Shown: positions 16,278 to 25,152 of the stretch, in pieces
Layout: every line of letters starts with the position of its first letter
Position numbering within the stretch: the first letter of the stretch is position 1
NCBI RefSeq assembly: GCF_900128415.1
Contig: NZ_LT635772.1
Coordinates: forward strand, 744,001-808,000
DNA from: Anaerococcus mediterraneensis
GTDB lineage: Bacteria; Bacillota; Clostridia; Tissierellales; Peptoniphilaceae
Reading direction: 5' to 3'
DNA: 64,000 nucleotides
The notes under the pieces: model-generated
What the model was told of the DNA's origin: nothing
The model's input: only the letters and a program-made list of their open reading frames with translations
Database searches by the model: none
Program-made: the position numbers and the translations under genes

Positions 16278-16382
16278 ATATTCTCCTTTCACTTTTTTTA
16301 TTATATAATAATTTACTATAATGTAAAATTATAATTATTTACTATATTATAAAAATTTGTTATGATAGATGCGGAGGATACC
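16278..16382. promoter_or_regulatory. Divergent YeiH/LysR control region
   Basis: A 105-bp, extremely AT-rich space with overlapping imperfect dyads such as TAATTTACTATAAT and ATTATTTACTATATTAT. These fit LysR T-N11-A binding sites between the divergent genes. Individual -10/-35 boxes cannot be chosen with confidence. Confidence 0.5.
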
Positions 16383-17258
16383 ATGTTAGATTTTAGGATA
16401 GAAAGTTTTTTGGAAGTATGTAAATATATGAATTTTACAAGGGCTGCAGAAAGCCTTAATATAACTCAACCAGCTATATCTACTCATATAAAGTATCTAG
16501 AAAACTATTACAATTGTAAACTTTTTTATAGAAGCAAGAGGAGTTTGTGCCTAACAGACCAGGGCAAGATTCTAAAATCTGCTTTACTTTCTATGTCAAA
16601 TGATCAAGATAGGTTGAAGATGATATTAGCTAATAATAAAACTAAGAGTGAGAAAATTTCTTTGGGTTTTACTAGATCAGTTGGAGAATATTTAATATTG
16701 GATAAGCTTATAGCCTTAATTAAAGAAAAGTCTTCCTGTGATTTCCACATCTATTATGAGAATACGGACGAGATTTTAAGTGATATAGATAGTGGTAGGA
16801 TAGATTTTGCTATCATAGAGGGATTTATAAAATCTAGTGATTATTTTATTAAAAAATATAAAAGTGATAGGATTGTATGCGTCTGCCACAAAGATCACAA
16901 ATTTAAAAAACAAGTAAAAAAGTTAACAGACTTGTTAGATGAAAGAATTATTATAAGAGAAGACGGATCTGGTACCTTGGCTATATTAAAAAATTTTCTA
17001 AGTATGGATAATATTGATACAAAAGATTTTGCAAATATCATAGAAATAAATAATATGCGTTCCATAGTAGAAATGCTCAAGGCAGATTGTGGTATAAGTT
17101 TTATATTTGAATCTTGTGTCAAAAAAGAACTAGAGGAAGGTGTGCTTAGGGTTATAAAGCTAGAAGATTTTAATCTAGTTCATGATTTATCCATTGTCAC
17201 CAGGAAAAATTCAATATTTATTGATTTGTATTTGCAAATAGCAGAAGCTTTTTATTAG
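16383..17258 (+). CDS. LysR-family transcriptional regulator
   Basis: This 291-residue protein has an N-terminal winged HTH (about 1-60: FLEVCKYMNFTRAAESLNIT then QPAISTHIKYLE) and a periplasmic-binding-like effector domain (about 88-290) with SLGFTRSVGEY and DFAIIEGFI. Normal LysR length. ATG 16383 is preferred because GGAGG lies eight bases upstream; the longer frame from 16362 has no ribosome site. It diverges from the YeiH-family transporter gene and likely regulates it in response to a sulfur or anion ligand. The ligand is not predictable from the sequence. Confidence 0.9.
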   Translation: MLDFRIESFLEVCKYMNFTRAAESLNITQPAISTHIKYLENYYNCKLFYRSKRSLCLTDQGKILKSALLSMSNDQDRLKMILANNKTKSEKISLGFTRSVGEYLILDKLIALIKEKSSCDFHIYYENTDEILSDIDSGRIDFAIIEGFIKSSDYFIKKYKSDRIVCVCHKDHKFKKQVKKLTDLLDERIIIREDGSGTLAILKNFLSMDNIDTKDFANIIEINNMRSIVEMLKADCGISFIFESCVKKELEEGVLRVIKLEDFNLVHDLSIVTRKNSIFIDLYLQIAEAFY

Positions 17259-17349
17259 AAAAAAATTAGGGTATTGGGATAAGAAGGGTTTAGAAAAATA
17301 TAGTTTAATAAAGGCAAATCTAAATAATAAATATCAATAATCATAGCTA

Positions 17350-17380
17350 AGCGCTTACTTTACTTAGTAGGTGCTTTTTC
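17350..17380 (+). terminator. Terminator downstream of the LysR gene
   Basis: AGCGCTTACT (17350-17359) pairs with AGTAGGTGCT (17366-17375) through G-U wobbles, followed by TTTTTC. Confidence 0.75.
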
Positions 17381-17467
17381 TATGCCCAAATGTAAAGAGT
17401 TTCAAGGTTTAGATAAATAGTTTAATTGTATCATAGACGGTTGGAAACTAGACATAGATTGAGGCGT

Positions 17468-17867
17468 TGGGACTGGGATGGGACTAAAAATTTGAAAACG
17501 TCTTATAATTAGGTGGATTTAGTGAAACAATAAAAAATAGAATCTAGTATTTTGAATGCTTTGGGATATATTGTACGTTTGGAAAAGAAGAATGGGAGTA
17601 AAACTCCCCTGTGTGGGAGTATTACCCGAAAAATAGTGCGGAGCACGGAGAGCAGTGAAACTGCGGTTTTCGTTAGTCCCACCATCTTGGGTGGAAAATG
17701 CGAAGCATTTTTCATCTCTGAGATAAGCGAAGAAGCGGAGCTTCAAGCGAATCCAGAGAACTAAGCGAAGAAACTCGAAAAGAGTTTCTGAGAGGATTAT
17801 CCCCTGTGTGGGAGTTTTACCCGAAAAATAGCGCAGAGTGCAGAGAGCAGTTTTGCTGCGGTTTTTA
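17468..17867. repeat. Multi-hairpin element, copy 2, with internal duplication
   Basis: The head 17468-17603 matches 14754-14890. The remainder holds hairpins GGGAGTAAAACTCCC, CTCCCCTGTGTGGGAG, CCCACCATCTTGGGTGG, GAAAAATGCGAAGCATTTTTC and GAAACTCGAAAAGAGTTTC. A ~65-bp segment (17606-17670) containing ACCCGAAAAATAG and a GCAG/CTGC hairpin is repeated with changes at 17801-17867, about 90 bp before the CRISPR leader. No believable gene is present on either strand. Confidence 0.55.
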
Positions 17868-17954
17868 TGCAAAAAAGATATTTTGTATATAGAAAATAGT
17901 TTTGTAGAAAAGTCATTTTTATTATAAAATAAATATAGGATAAAAATAGAAGTA

Positions 17955-18010
17955 AATGAAAATGGGGATTTGATAAAAAAGGAATGGCTAATTTGCAAGA
18001 GATCTTTAGT
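17955..18010 (+). promoter_or_regulatory. CRISPR leader A
   Basis: These 56 bp directly before the first repeat match the 56 bp before the main array (28348-28403) at 51 positions. All five differences are A/G transitions. Conservation up to the exact repeat boundary marks it as the leader/integration anchor. Confidence 0.8.
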
Positions 18011-18160
18011 GTCCTACCCGCACACGCGGGGGTGATCCCGACCTTTCCAGATTCAAACCTATATTCTTTTAGTCCTACCCGCACACGCGGGGGTGATCCT
18101 GAAAGCGTAAACGCTTCAAACCCTTTGTGGTGGTCTTACCCGCACACGCGGGGAAAGCTC
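18011..18160 (+). CRISPR. Type I-E CRISPR array A (3 repeats, 2 spacers)
   Basis: 28-nt repeats start at 18011, 18072 and 18133 (61-nt period, 33-nt spacers). The repeat core is CCCGC-ACAC-GCGGG followed by GGTGATCC, identical to the main array for repeats 1 and 2. Repeat 3 is degenerate at both ends (GTCTTACC start and GGAAAGCTCC end), as expected for the trailer-distal repeat. Two spacers only suggest a nearly inactive or eroded array. Confidence 0.95.
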
Positions 18161-18195
18161 CTGGGATTGAAATTAAATTAGGGGAAGTCATTAAT

Positions 18196-18399
18196 ATGCA
18201 AAATAGATGGTATAAAAATAAAAAAAATGATATGATTTGGTGGAGGGAGAACAACGAGCTTGGTCTTTGGGAGTTTTCTTTTGATAAATATAAGGTTTTT
18301 AATATGTTTAGAGATTATCCTCACGAATTAAGCGGTGAAGAAAAAGAAATCTTTGACAGAGAGAATCCTTATTGGAAAAATTTTTTCAAAGACAGATAA
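18196..18399 (+). CDS. Small acidic/tryptophan-rich protein, unknown function
   Basis: A 67-residue protein from ATG 18196 with a GGGGAAG site upstream; the frame runs further upstream only through CRISPR repeat 3. Features seen: NDMIWWRENNELGLWEFSFD, then FRDYPHELSGEEKEIFDREN and a YWKNFFKDR end. I have a faint memory of a conserved uncharacterised Firmicutes family of this shape, without function. It lies 36 bp after array A and 81 bp before the next small gene. Because it sits between a CRISPR array and cas3, an accessory or counter-CRISPR role is possible, but nothing in the sequence proves it. Confidence 0.65.
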   Translation: MQNRWYKNKKNDMIWWRENNELGLWEFSFDKYKVFNMFRDYPHELSGEEKEIFDRENPYWKNFFKDR

Positions 18400-18480
18400 A
18401 TGGTAGCTTAAAGAACACTCTTAGCAGCAGGCTATGGGGTGTTCCGGTATTTAGTATAGAAAAAATCATAGGAGGATTTT

Positions 18481-18690
18481 ATGATAGTAGTAGTTGATGA
18501 TTATAGAAAGTTAGTAGAAGAAGCTGAAAAGGATGGGTTTGAACAAATAGCTAACCCAGGTGTCCCAGTGTTGGATTTTAAAAAGGGGGATATTAGATTT
18601 TGTGTTAGAAATGGCCAGGTCCATGTAAATGAGAAATCTTTAGAGTATTTAGAGTCAAAAAATTTTAAGTATTCAGTTGTAGAAGAATAA
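18481..18690 (+). CDS. Small protein of unknown function between CRISPR array A and cas3
   Basis: A 69-residue protein starting MIVVVDDYRKLVEEAEKDGF with a good AGGAGG site at 18471-18476. The pattern (short beta, helix, beta strands DIRFCVRNGQVHVNEKSLEY) suggests a compact alpha-beta fold. No signal peptide, no membrane segment, acidic. It is followed by a CCTATA-gaaa-TATAGG hairpin (18704-18719) lacking a T-run. Family not recognised. Confidence 0.6.
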   Translation: MIVVVDDYRKLVEEAEKDGFEQIANPGVPVLDFKKGDIRFCVRNGQVHVNEKSLEYLESKNFKYSVVEE

Positions 18691-18752
18691 TTTTTGACAG
18701 GTGCCTATAGAAATATAGGAAAACTTAAAAGATGGGATTGGAAAAACAAGAA

Positions 18753-18841
18753 TTTTTTCCCGCACACGCGGGAGTGATCCTGTCGATAAGAAAATGACGT
18801 CAAGATTCGTACAGTTTTACCCGCATTTGCGGGTGTGATCC
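18753..18841 (+). CRISPR. Degenerate CRISPR remnant (2 repeats, 1 spacer)
   Basis: Two repeat-like units start at 18753 and 18814, exactly one 61-nt period apart. The first keeps CCCGCACACGCGGG and GTGATCC with a changed 5' end. The second has CCCGCATTTGCGGG with a compensated stem but altered loop and ends in GTGATCC. They share orientation with the intact arrays. This is the relic of an older array upstream of cas3. Confidence 0.8.
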
Positions 18842-18972
18842 CTTGATTATGATTAAACATTATGAAAAATTTTGTTTTACTTATATACTTGGGTCTTAGT
18901 GAAAGGTTCGATTTCTCTGCTTCGACCATATTTATTTTGTGGGCGATTTTTTTCACTAGATTATAAAAACCT

Positions 18973-19002
18973 TTGCATAGGCTATAGGCTTTGTTATATA
19001 AT
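18973..19002 (+). promoter_or_regulatory. Promoter of the cas operon
   Basis: -35 TTGCAT (18973-18978), 18-bp spacer and -10 TATAAT (18997-19002) lie 22 bp before the cas3 ATG at 19024, giving a very short leader with an AAAGGTGG ribosome site at 19012-19019. Confidence 0.6.
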
Positions 19003-19023
19003 AAAGTCATAAAGGTGGTAATT

Positions 19024-21777
19024 ATGGAAAAGTTTTTGTGGGCAAAGAAAAATAGGATTGATGATATTCCTTCACGGACTCCTCTTTTGGTACACCTAGA
19101 AGATACTGCTAATGTATGCGGGCTTTTGTATGACCGCTGGCTCTCCCAAGGTGTCAAGGACTTGTTGATGGATTCTCTTGTTACTGATTTCGAGGATAAG
19201 GATGAGCTTCTTTTAAATCTTTGTAGGTTTTTGGGAGCGACACATGACATAGGCAAGGCTACGCCAATTTTTCAGGTGAAAAAATCTTTTAATGGCGACT
19301 TTGAACTTGATAGCTTGGTCTTGGAAAAGCTTATAAATGCAGGTTTTAAAGACCTAGATAAGTATATATCAGCAAATAGGGACAATATTTTGCACAATGT
19401 CAGCGGTCAATACCTGCTGACTTCTTTTGGTGTCAATTTTACTGTGGCAAATATTATCGGCGCCCACCATGGCAGGCCTATTTCTGCTAAGGAGTCAGGA
19501 GACTCTCAGTATTTCGCATCTAGTCTTTTCCAAGAAGATAATATTTCTTCTGATAGGGCCATTTTTTGGCAAAATTTACAAAAAAATATTTTTACATGGG
19601 CACTTGCAGAGGCCAATTTTTCTGATCCTGCTGAGTTGCCTATGATTTCTCAGCCCGGCCAGGTTATCTTGTCTGGGCTTTTAGTTATGGCGGATTGGAT
19701 TAGCTCTAATGAAAAATATTTCCCACTTTTGTCTATAGATGAGCATAAGCCAAGTCCTGATCGTTTTAAAAAAGGCTTTGGGAAATGGATGGGGCAAAGG
19801 GCTGGGTCTTGGGAGCCAGACCCCTACTCAACAGAGATTTATAAAAATAGATTTCCCTTTATAGAAATTCCTTGGGATGCCCAAAGAAAGATTTCAGAGA
19901 AAATCCATGAGATTGATGAGCCGGGCATCGTCATCATAGAGGCCCCAATGGGCATGGGCAAAACTGAGGCTGCCCTAATAGGTGCCGAGGATTTGGCCCA
20001 AAAGACAAATAGGACAGGGATGTTTTTTGCCCTGCCTACCCAGGCTACATCCAATGGTATGTTTTCTCGTATAAAAGATTGGCTTTATCATATGAAGGGT
20101 GAAAAATCTCTCAGACTTATCCACGGCAAGGCCCAGCTCAATGATGACTTTGCTAGCCTGCCAAAAAGTTCTAATATCCATGGAGAAGATGGGGTAGGGG
20201 TCAACGAATGGTTTGTTGGTAGAAAGGTCTCGATCCTAGATGATTTTACTGTCGGGACTGTAGATCAAATCCTTCTAGCAGCCTTAAAACAAAAACACCT
20301 CATGCTAAGGCATTTGGGCTTGTCAAATAAGGTTGTAGTAATTGATGAGGTCCATGCCTACGATGCCTATATGTCCGTATTCTTATACAGGGCCTTGAGG
20401 TGGCTGGGGGCCTACAAGGTTCCAGTTGTAATCCTTTCTGCAACCCTTCCTATTTCAAAAAGAAATGCCCTCCTAGAAGAATATATGATTGGGGCGGGTC
20501 TTGGTTATGAGAGACTAACAAAACCAGAAGGCTTTGAAAATAACGAAGCCTACCCTCTTTTGACCTACAATGATGGGAAAGTCATAAAACAGTTTGCCGA
20601 TTTTGAAAAAGAACCTGGTAGAGATTACCAGATAATAAAAAAACAAAAAGATCAAAGTGAGGACATAGTTGGTCTTATAAAAGAAGTAGCCAAAGATTCT
20701 GGGGTTGTGGGTGTTATGGTAAACACAGTTAGAAAATCCCAAGACTTTGCTAAAGCCTGTATAGAAGAATTTGGCGAGGACAAGGTAGAACTCTTGCATT
20801 CGTCTTTTATAGCGACTGATAGGTACAAAAAAGAAAAAGATTTGATTGCTAGCATTGGCAAGAATGGTAAAAGACCTGATTTTAAAATTGTAATTGGAAC
20901 CCAAGTAATAGAGCAATCTCTTGATATAGATTTTGATATCTTAATTACAGACCTTGCCCCAATGGATTTGATCCTACAAAGAATGGGCAGGCTCCACAGG
21001 CATAAGGATACAAAAAGGCCAGAAAATCTCAAAGATCCAAAAGTCTACGTCCTAAATTGTGGTGGCTACGATTTTGATAAGGGAAGTAGTTTTGTATATT
21101 CGCCTTATATTTTGTTTAGGACTGAATATTATCTGCCAGATAAGATCAATTTGCCAAATGACATTTCCCACCTAGTACAGCTTGTTTATGGAGATGGGGA
21201 ATTGGATTTGGATGGGGAACTGAATGAAATATATGATAATTATAGGGAAAAATATGAAAATCAAATAAAAGAAAAAGAATTTAAGGCCAATGTTTATAGG
21301 TTAGATAAACCTCTAAAAAAGATTGGCGAGAGGAAAAATTTATCTCATTGGCTAAAAAATTCTAATAAAATGGCTGAGTCATCAGATATAAAGGCAAATG
21401 CCCAAGTCAGGGATAGTGCAGATACCATAGAAGTGATTGCCTTAAAGGCATGTGAGGGTGGCTATGAATTTTTTGACCAAGGAGGATCTCTTGATCCATC
21501 GGACAATAAGACAGCGATGGAAATAGCAAAAAGAACTATCAAGCTTCCTAATTCTGTATACTTTGATAAAGAAAATGGGTATATAATTGACAAGGTGATA
21601 GAAGAATTGGAAAAATATTATCTAGAAAATTTATCAGCCTGGGACAAGCAATCATGGCTAAAAAACAATTTAGCAATTATATTTGACGATAATAATGAAT
21701 TTAGCCTAGAAGGCAAGGTTTTACTTTATGATAAAAAATATGGCTTGATAGTAAAAAAGGAGGAGGAAAATGAGTGA
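19024..21777 (+). CDS. cas3: CRISPR-associated nuclease/helicase Cas3 (type I-E)
   Basis: This 917-residue protein has an N-terminal HD nuclease domain (H24, then H74-D75 in GATHDIGKATP, and IIGAHHGRP). A superfamily-2 helicase follows, with Walker A in APMGMGKTEAAL, DEVH at 441-444, SATLP, and motif VI QRMGRLHRH. A C-terminal domain follows. Cas3 is recruited by Cascade to degrade the target strand. The frame is open to 18991, but ATG 19024 has the AAAGGTGG site and starts MEKFLWAKK as usual. The 3' end overlaps the cse1 start by 8 bp. All visible motifs are intact. Confidence 0.97.
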   Translation: MEKFLWAKKNRIDDIPSRTPLLVHLEDTANVCGLLYDRWLSQGVKDLLMDSLVTDFEDKDELLLNLCRFLGATHDIGKATPIFQVKKSFNGDFELDSLVLEKLINAGFKDLDKYISANRDNILHNVSGQYLLTSFGVNFTVANIIGAHHGRPISAKESGDSQYFASSLFQEDNISSDRAIFWQNLQKNIFTWALAEANFSDPAELPMISQPGQVILSGLLVMADWISSNEKYFPLLSIDEHKPSPDRFKKGFGKWMGQRAGSWEPDPYSTEIYKNRFPFIEIPWDAQRKISEKIHEIDEPGIVIIEAPMGMGKTEAALIGAEDLAQKTNRTGMFFALPTQATSNGMFSRIKDWLYHMKGEKSLRLIHGKAQLNDDFASLPKSSNIHGEDGVGVNEWFVGRKVSILDDFTVGTVDQILLAALKQKHLMLRHLGLSNKVVVIDEVHAYDAYMSVFLYRALRWLGAYKVPVVILSATLPISKRNALLEEYMIGAGLGYERLTKPEGFENNEAYPLLTYNDGKVIKQFADFEKEPGRDYQIIKKQKDQSEDIVGLIKEVAKDSGVVGVMVNTVRKSQDFAKACIEEFGEDKVELLHSSFIATDRYKKEKDLIASIGKNGKRPDFKIVIGTQVIEQSLDIDFDILITDLAPMDLILQRMGRLHRHKDTKRPENLKDPKVYVLNCGGYDFDKGSSFVYSPYILFRTEYYLPDKINLPNDISHLVQLVYGDGELDLDGELNEIYDNYREKYENQIKEKEFKANVYRLDKPLKKIGERKNLSHWLKNSNKMAESSDIKANAQVRDSADTIEVIALKACEGGYEFFDQGGSLDPSDNKTAMEIAKRTIKLPNSVYFDKENGYIIDKVIEELEKYYLENLSAWDKQSWLKNNLAIIFDDNNEFSLEGKVLLYDKKYGLIVKKEEENE

Positions 21778-23443
21778 ATTTAACCTAATAGATGAGCCCT
21801 GGATCTGGGTAGTAACCGACTACAAGGGGACAAGAAAGCTTGTCGGCTTGAGGGAGTTTTTCCAAAATTGCCACCAGTATCTGGATTTGGCAGGAGATAT
21901 GCCCACCCAAGATTTTGCAGTGATGAGATTTATACTTGCTATTCTTCATACGGTTTTTTCTAGGTTTGATGCAGATGGCAAACCCTATGAATACTTGGAA
22001 GTTGGCGAAAAAATGCGTCAGATAGAAAATGTAGATGAGGAAGATGCGGAGGAGTACGAAGATAGTCTCATGGAAACCTGGCAAAGTCTCTGGGAGATGG
22101 GAAAAACCCCTGAGATTGTCATAGAATATTTAGAATCTTGGTATGACAGGTTTTATCTTTTTGATGATGAATATCCTTTTTACCAGGTGACTAAAGAAGA
22201 AATTTCTGCTTCCAAAATTAGCAAGGCCAATCCTAGCGAAATTTTAGGTAAAAATATAAATAGGCTAATCTCAGAAAGTGGAAACAAGCTTGCACTTTTT
22301 TCACCAAAGATCGCCCATAAAAATAATAAGGAAATATTATCAGCTGATCAAGTCGCTAGGTGGCTAATAACCTATCAGTCCTATACAGGCTTATCTGACA
22401 AAGTGATTTTTGGCAAGGAAAAATACAAGGCCTCCAAGGGATGGCTATTTGATTTGGGAGGAGTGTTTTTATCATCTGATAATTTGTACAAGACTTTGGT
22501 ATTAAATTTAGTTTTAGTCAATACAATAGATTCACAATTTAATACAAATATCCAAAAACCAGCCTGGGAATATAAGCCAGAGGATTTGATAGAAAATTAT
22601 ATGGACAAAAATCTTGTTGATAATATAGGCCAGCTTTATACAGCTTATTCTAGGGCTGTATATATAGACGATTTTGATCCTAAAAAGCCTTTCAAAATGG
22701 GGATTGTAAAATTGCCAGAAGTCTTGCATGAAAATAATTTTTTAGAGCCAATGACTCTTTGGAGATATAACAATAATGGACCAAACAAGGATAAATTCAC
22801 CCCAAGAAAACACCAACTAAACAAGTCTTTATGGAGGTCTTTTGGACTTATAACAAAAACAGAAGACCCTAACGAGGGCAATGCAAACATAGGAAAAAGA
22901 AAACCAGGTATTATCCAATGGTTAAACCATATAGAAGAATATCTTGGCGATGATATGGTAAAAATAAACTCAATAAGCATGGAAGATGACGGCAATGCTA
23001 CATCATGGGTACCAACTAATGAGATTGTTGATTGTCTTTTTATAGAGGGCAATATAGTCAATGACCTAGATAAAAAAGGCTGGGTTGTTAGGATAAACAA
23101 TGTGATTGACAAGACTCAAACCATAGTTGACAAAGTTTTTAGGTCCTTTGTAAATGATACAAAAAAGATCAGAAACATTGAATCAAATGAATACACATCC
23201 AAATATACAGAAAGTCTATATTATGAGCTGGATAAGCCCTTTAGAGACTGGCTTTTTAGTATTGATTATGAGGATGACAAGGACGAAAAGATAGGTCTTT
23301 GGTATAAAGACTTAAAGAAAATCACCATCAGTCAGGCAGAAAAAATTGTAGCTGACTCTGGCCCTAGGGATTTTATAGGCATAGTTGAAAACGATAAAAC
23401 AAAAAATATAGCAAGTGCCTTTAATATCTTTATGCAAGGATAA
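21770..23443 (+). CDS. casA: Cascade large subunit Cse1/CasA (Cas8e)
   Basis: 557 residues, close to the usual length. It begins SEFNLIDEPWIWV, the well conserved Cse1 N-terminus (NLIDEPWI), and has the expected loop region GLSDKVIFGK and a C-terminal four-helix bundle. It recognises the PAM and recruits Cas3. It overlaps cas3 by 8 bp and is followed 25 bp later by cse2. Confidence 0.95.
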   Translation: MSEFNLIDEPWIWVVTDYKGTRKLVGLREFFQNCHQYLDLAGDMPTQDFAVMRFILAILHTVFSRFDADGKPYEYLEVGEKMRQIENVDEEDAEEYEDSLMETWQSLWEMGKTPEIVIEYLESWYDRFYLFDDEYPFYQVTKEEISASKISKANPSEILGKNINRLISESGNKLALFSPKIAHKNNKEILSADQVARWLITYQSYTGLSDKVIFGKEKYKASKGWLFDLGGVFLSSDNLYKTLVLNLVLVNTIDSQFNTNIQKPAWEYKPEDLIENYMDKNLVDNIGQLYTAYSRAVYIDDFDPKKPFKMGIVKLPEVLHENNFLEPMTLWRYNNNGPNKDKFTPRKHQLNKSLWRSFGLITKTEDPNEGNANIGKRKPGIIQWLNHIEEYLGDDMVKINSISMEDDGNATSWVPTNEIVDCLFIEGNIVNDLDKKGWVVRINNVIDKTQTIVDKVFRSFVNDTKKIRNIESNEYTSKYTESLYYELDKPFRDWLFSIDYEDDKDEKIGLWYKDLKKITISQAEKIVADSGPRDFIGIVENDKTKNIASAFNIFMQG

Positions 23444-23468
23444 ATAAGGAACTATAAAGGAGGTATTG

Positions 23469-24074
23469 ATGGAAGATTCTAAATTAAATGTTTATAGTCA
23501 AACGGCAAGGATTTTAAGGAAACTTGACAACACTAGGGATAGGCCTAGCACCAAGGGCTTGCTTGCTAATATTAGAAATTCGATTAATAAAGATTCGTCA
23601 TTTAATATGGATGTTTTGGCCTTTGTTTTTGAAAAAATCCCTGAGGAGTTTTTAGGCTTTGGCAAGGATCTAAATGATTATGAAAAGGCAATACTAACAG
23701 CTGTTCAAATGTATGCCCTACACCAACAGGCTAGGACAGATTCTGTCTTAAAACTTGATTATAAAGAGGGAGATAGAAGACAAAACTTAGGCGATTCTTT
23801 AAATTCAATGAGAAAAAATAATGATGATGACAAGGCTATAGACAGAAGGTTCAACGCCATGGTCACATCTAGCAATTTTGATGAGCTTAGCCACCACCTC
23901 AGACAGATGATCAAACTTTTGAAGGCCAAATCTGATGCCAAGGTTGATTATGCAAGTTTAGCTGATGATCTCTATTGGTTTTTGAAAAATCAAAGACAAG
24001 GCATCAAAATCAAATGGTCAAGATCTTATTATAAATCCAACAAAAAAGAAGGGGAAAATAACAATGCAAAATAA
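23469..24074 (+). CDS. casB: Cascade small subunit Cse2/CasB (Cas11)
   Basis: A 201-residue, all-helical protein. GLLANIRNSINKD near the N-terminus, MYALHQQARTDS in the middle and RRFNAMVTSSNFDELSHHLR correspond to conserved Cse2 blocks. It binds crRNA-target hybrids as a dimer inside Cascade. ATG 23469 follows AAAGGAGG. Its 3' end overlaps cas7e by 11 bp. Confidence 0.93.
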   Translation: MEDSKLNVYSQTARILRKLDNTRDRPSTKGLLANIRNSINKDSSFNMDVLAFVFEKIPEEFLGFGKDLNDYEKAILTAVQMYALHQQARTDSVLKLDYKEGDRRQNLGDSLNSMRKNNDDDKAIDRRFNAMVTSSNFDELSHHLRQMIKLLKAKSDAKVDYASLADDLYWFLKNQRQGIKIKWSRSYYKSNKKEGENNNAK

Positions 24075-25143
24075 AATTAATAACAGATTATTTTTAGATA
24101 TTCACGCCATCCAAACTGTACCACCAGCAAATATCAATAGGGACGATACAGGCAGCCCAAAGACTGCCCAATATGGTGGTGTTACAAGGGCTAGGGTTAG
24201 TTCTCAAAGCTGGAAAAGAGCTATGAGAAAGCACTTTAATGAAAATGGCGATATAGAAAATGTAGGAGTTCGTTCATTAGAGATAGTAAAATACCTAGCC
24301 AATAAAATTGTAGAAAAAGATGAGTCTATAAACCTAGAAGATGCTATGGCTATGGCAGAAAAAACTCTAAATGATGCAAAAATATCTACCAAAGACCAAA
24401 AAGCCAAGGCCTTATTTTTTATAAGCGACAAACAAGCAGAAAAACTCGCTCAAGCCAGTATCGACAAGCTTATCGATAAAAAAGCCCTCCAAGAGATTTT
24501 AAAAGAAAATACCTCTATTGATATAGCCTTATTTGGTAGGATGGTGGCAGATGATGCTTCTCTAAATGAAGACGCATCTAGTCAGGTAGCTCACGCTATC
24601 TCAACCCATGCAATCCAAAGTGAATTTGACTTTTTTACAGCTGTTGATGACCTAGCACCAGAAGATAACGCAGGCGCTGGAATGCTGGGTACAATAGAAT
24701 ACAACTCATCAACCCTCTACCGCTATGCAAATGTAGCCCTTCACGAATTTTATAGGCAATTAGAGGATAAGGAAGAAACTATAAATGCAACAAAACTTTT
24801 CGTCAAATCTTTTGTGGAATCCATGCCAACAGGCAAGATAAATACCTTTGCCAACCAAACCCTACCTCAAGCAATAGTTGTAAGCCTAAGGACTGATAGG
24901 CCAGTCAATATGGTAAGTGCCTTCGAAGAGCCAATCAAATCTGATGATGGCTATGTAAATAAGTCCATAGACAAACTTTTTACCGAATACACAAAGTATG
25001 ACAAGATCCTTGAAAAACCTATCTTTACAGCCTATCTGATCCTTGCTGACACAGAAGTAAAAGAAATAGGCAAGGCCGAGGCAAACTTGGCAGATCTTTT
25101 ATCAGACTTGGGGGCAGAGATAGAAAAAAATATAGAAGGCTAG
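24064..25143 (+). CDS. casC: Cascade backbone subunit Cas7e (CasC/Cse4)
   Basis: A 359-residue protein with LDIHAIQTVPPANINRDDTG and GVTRARVSSQSWKRAMR, the diagnostic Cas7e start. Six copies form the crRNA-binding backbone. The start lies inside the 3' end of cse2. The stop is immediately before the cas5e frame. Confidence 0.96.
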   Translation: MQNKINNRLFLDIHAIQTVPPANINRDDTGSPKTAQYGGVTRARVSSQSWKRAMRKHFNENGDIENVGVRSLEIVKYLANKIVEKDESINLEDAMAMAEKTLNDAKISTKDQKAKALFFISDKQAEKLAQASIDKLIDKKALQEILKENTSIDIALFGRMVADDASLNEDASSQVAHAISTHAIQSEFDFFTAVDDLAPEDNAGAGMLGTIEYNSSTLYRYANVALHEFYRQLEDKEETINATKLFVKSFVESMPTGKINTFANQTLPQAIVVSLRTDRPVNMVSAFEEPIKSDDGYVNKSIDKLFTEYTKYDKILEKPIFTAYLILADTEVKEIGKAEANLADLLSDLGAEIEKNIEG

Positions 25144-25152
25144 GTGGTAGCT

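Noticed and set aside
17519-18084. Minus-strand frames with ITPACAGRT-like sequence
   Set aside because: They are translations of CRISPR repeats and hairpins, without ribosome sites.
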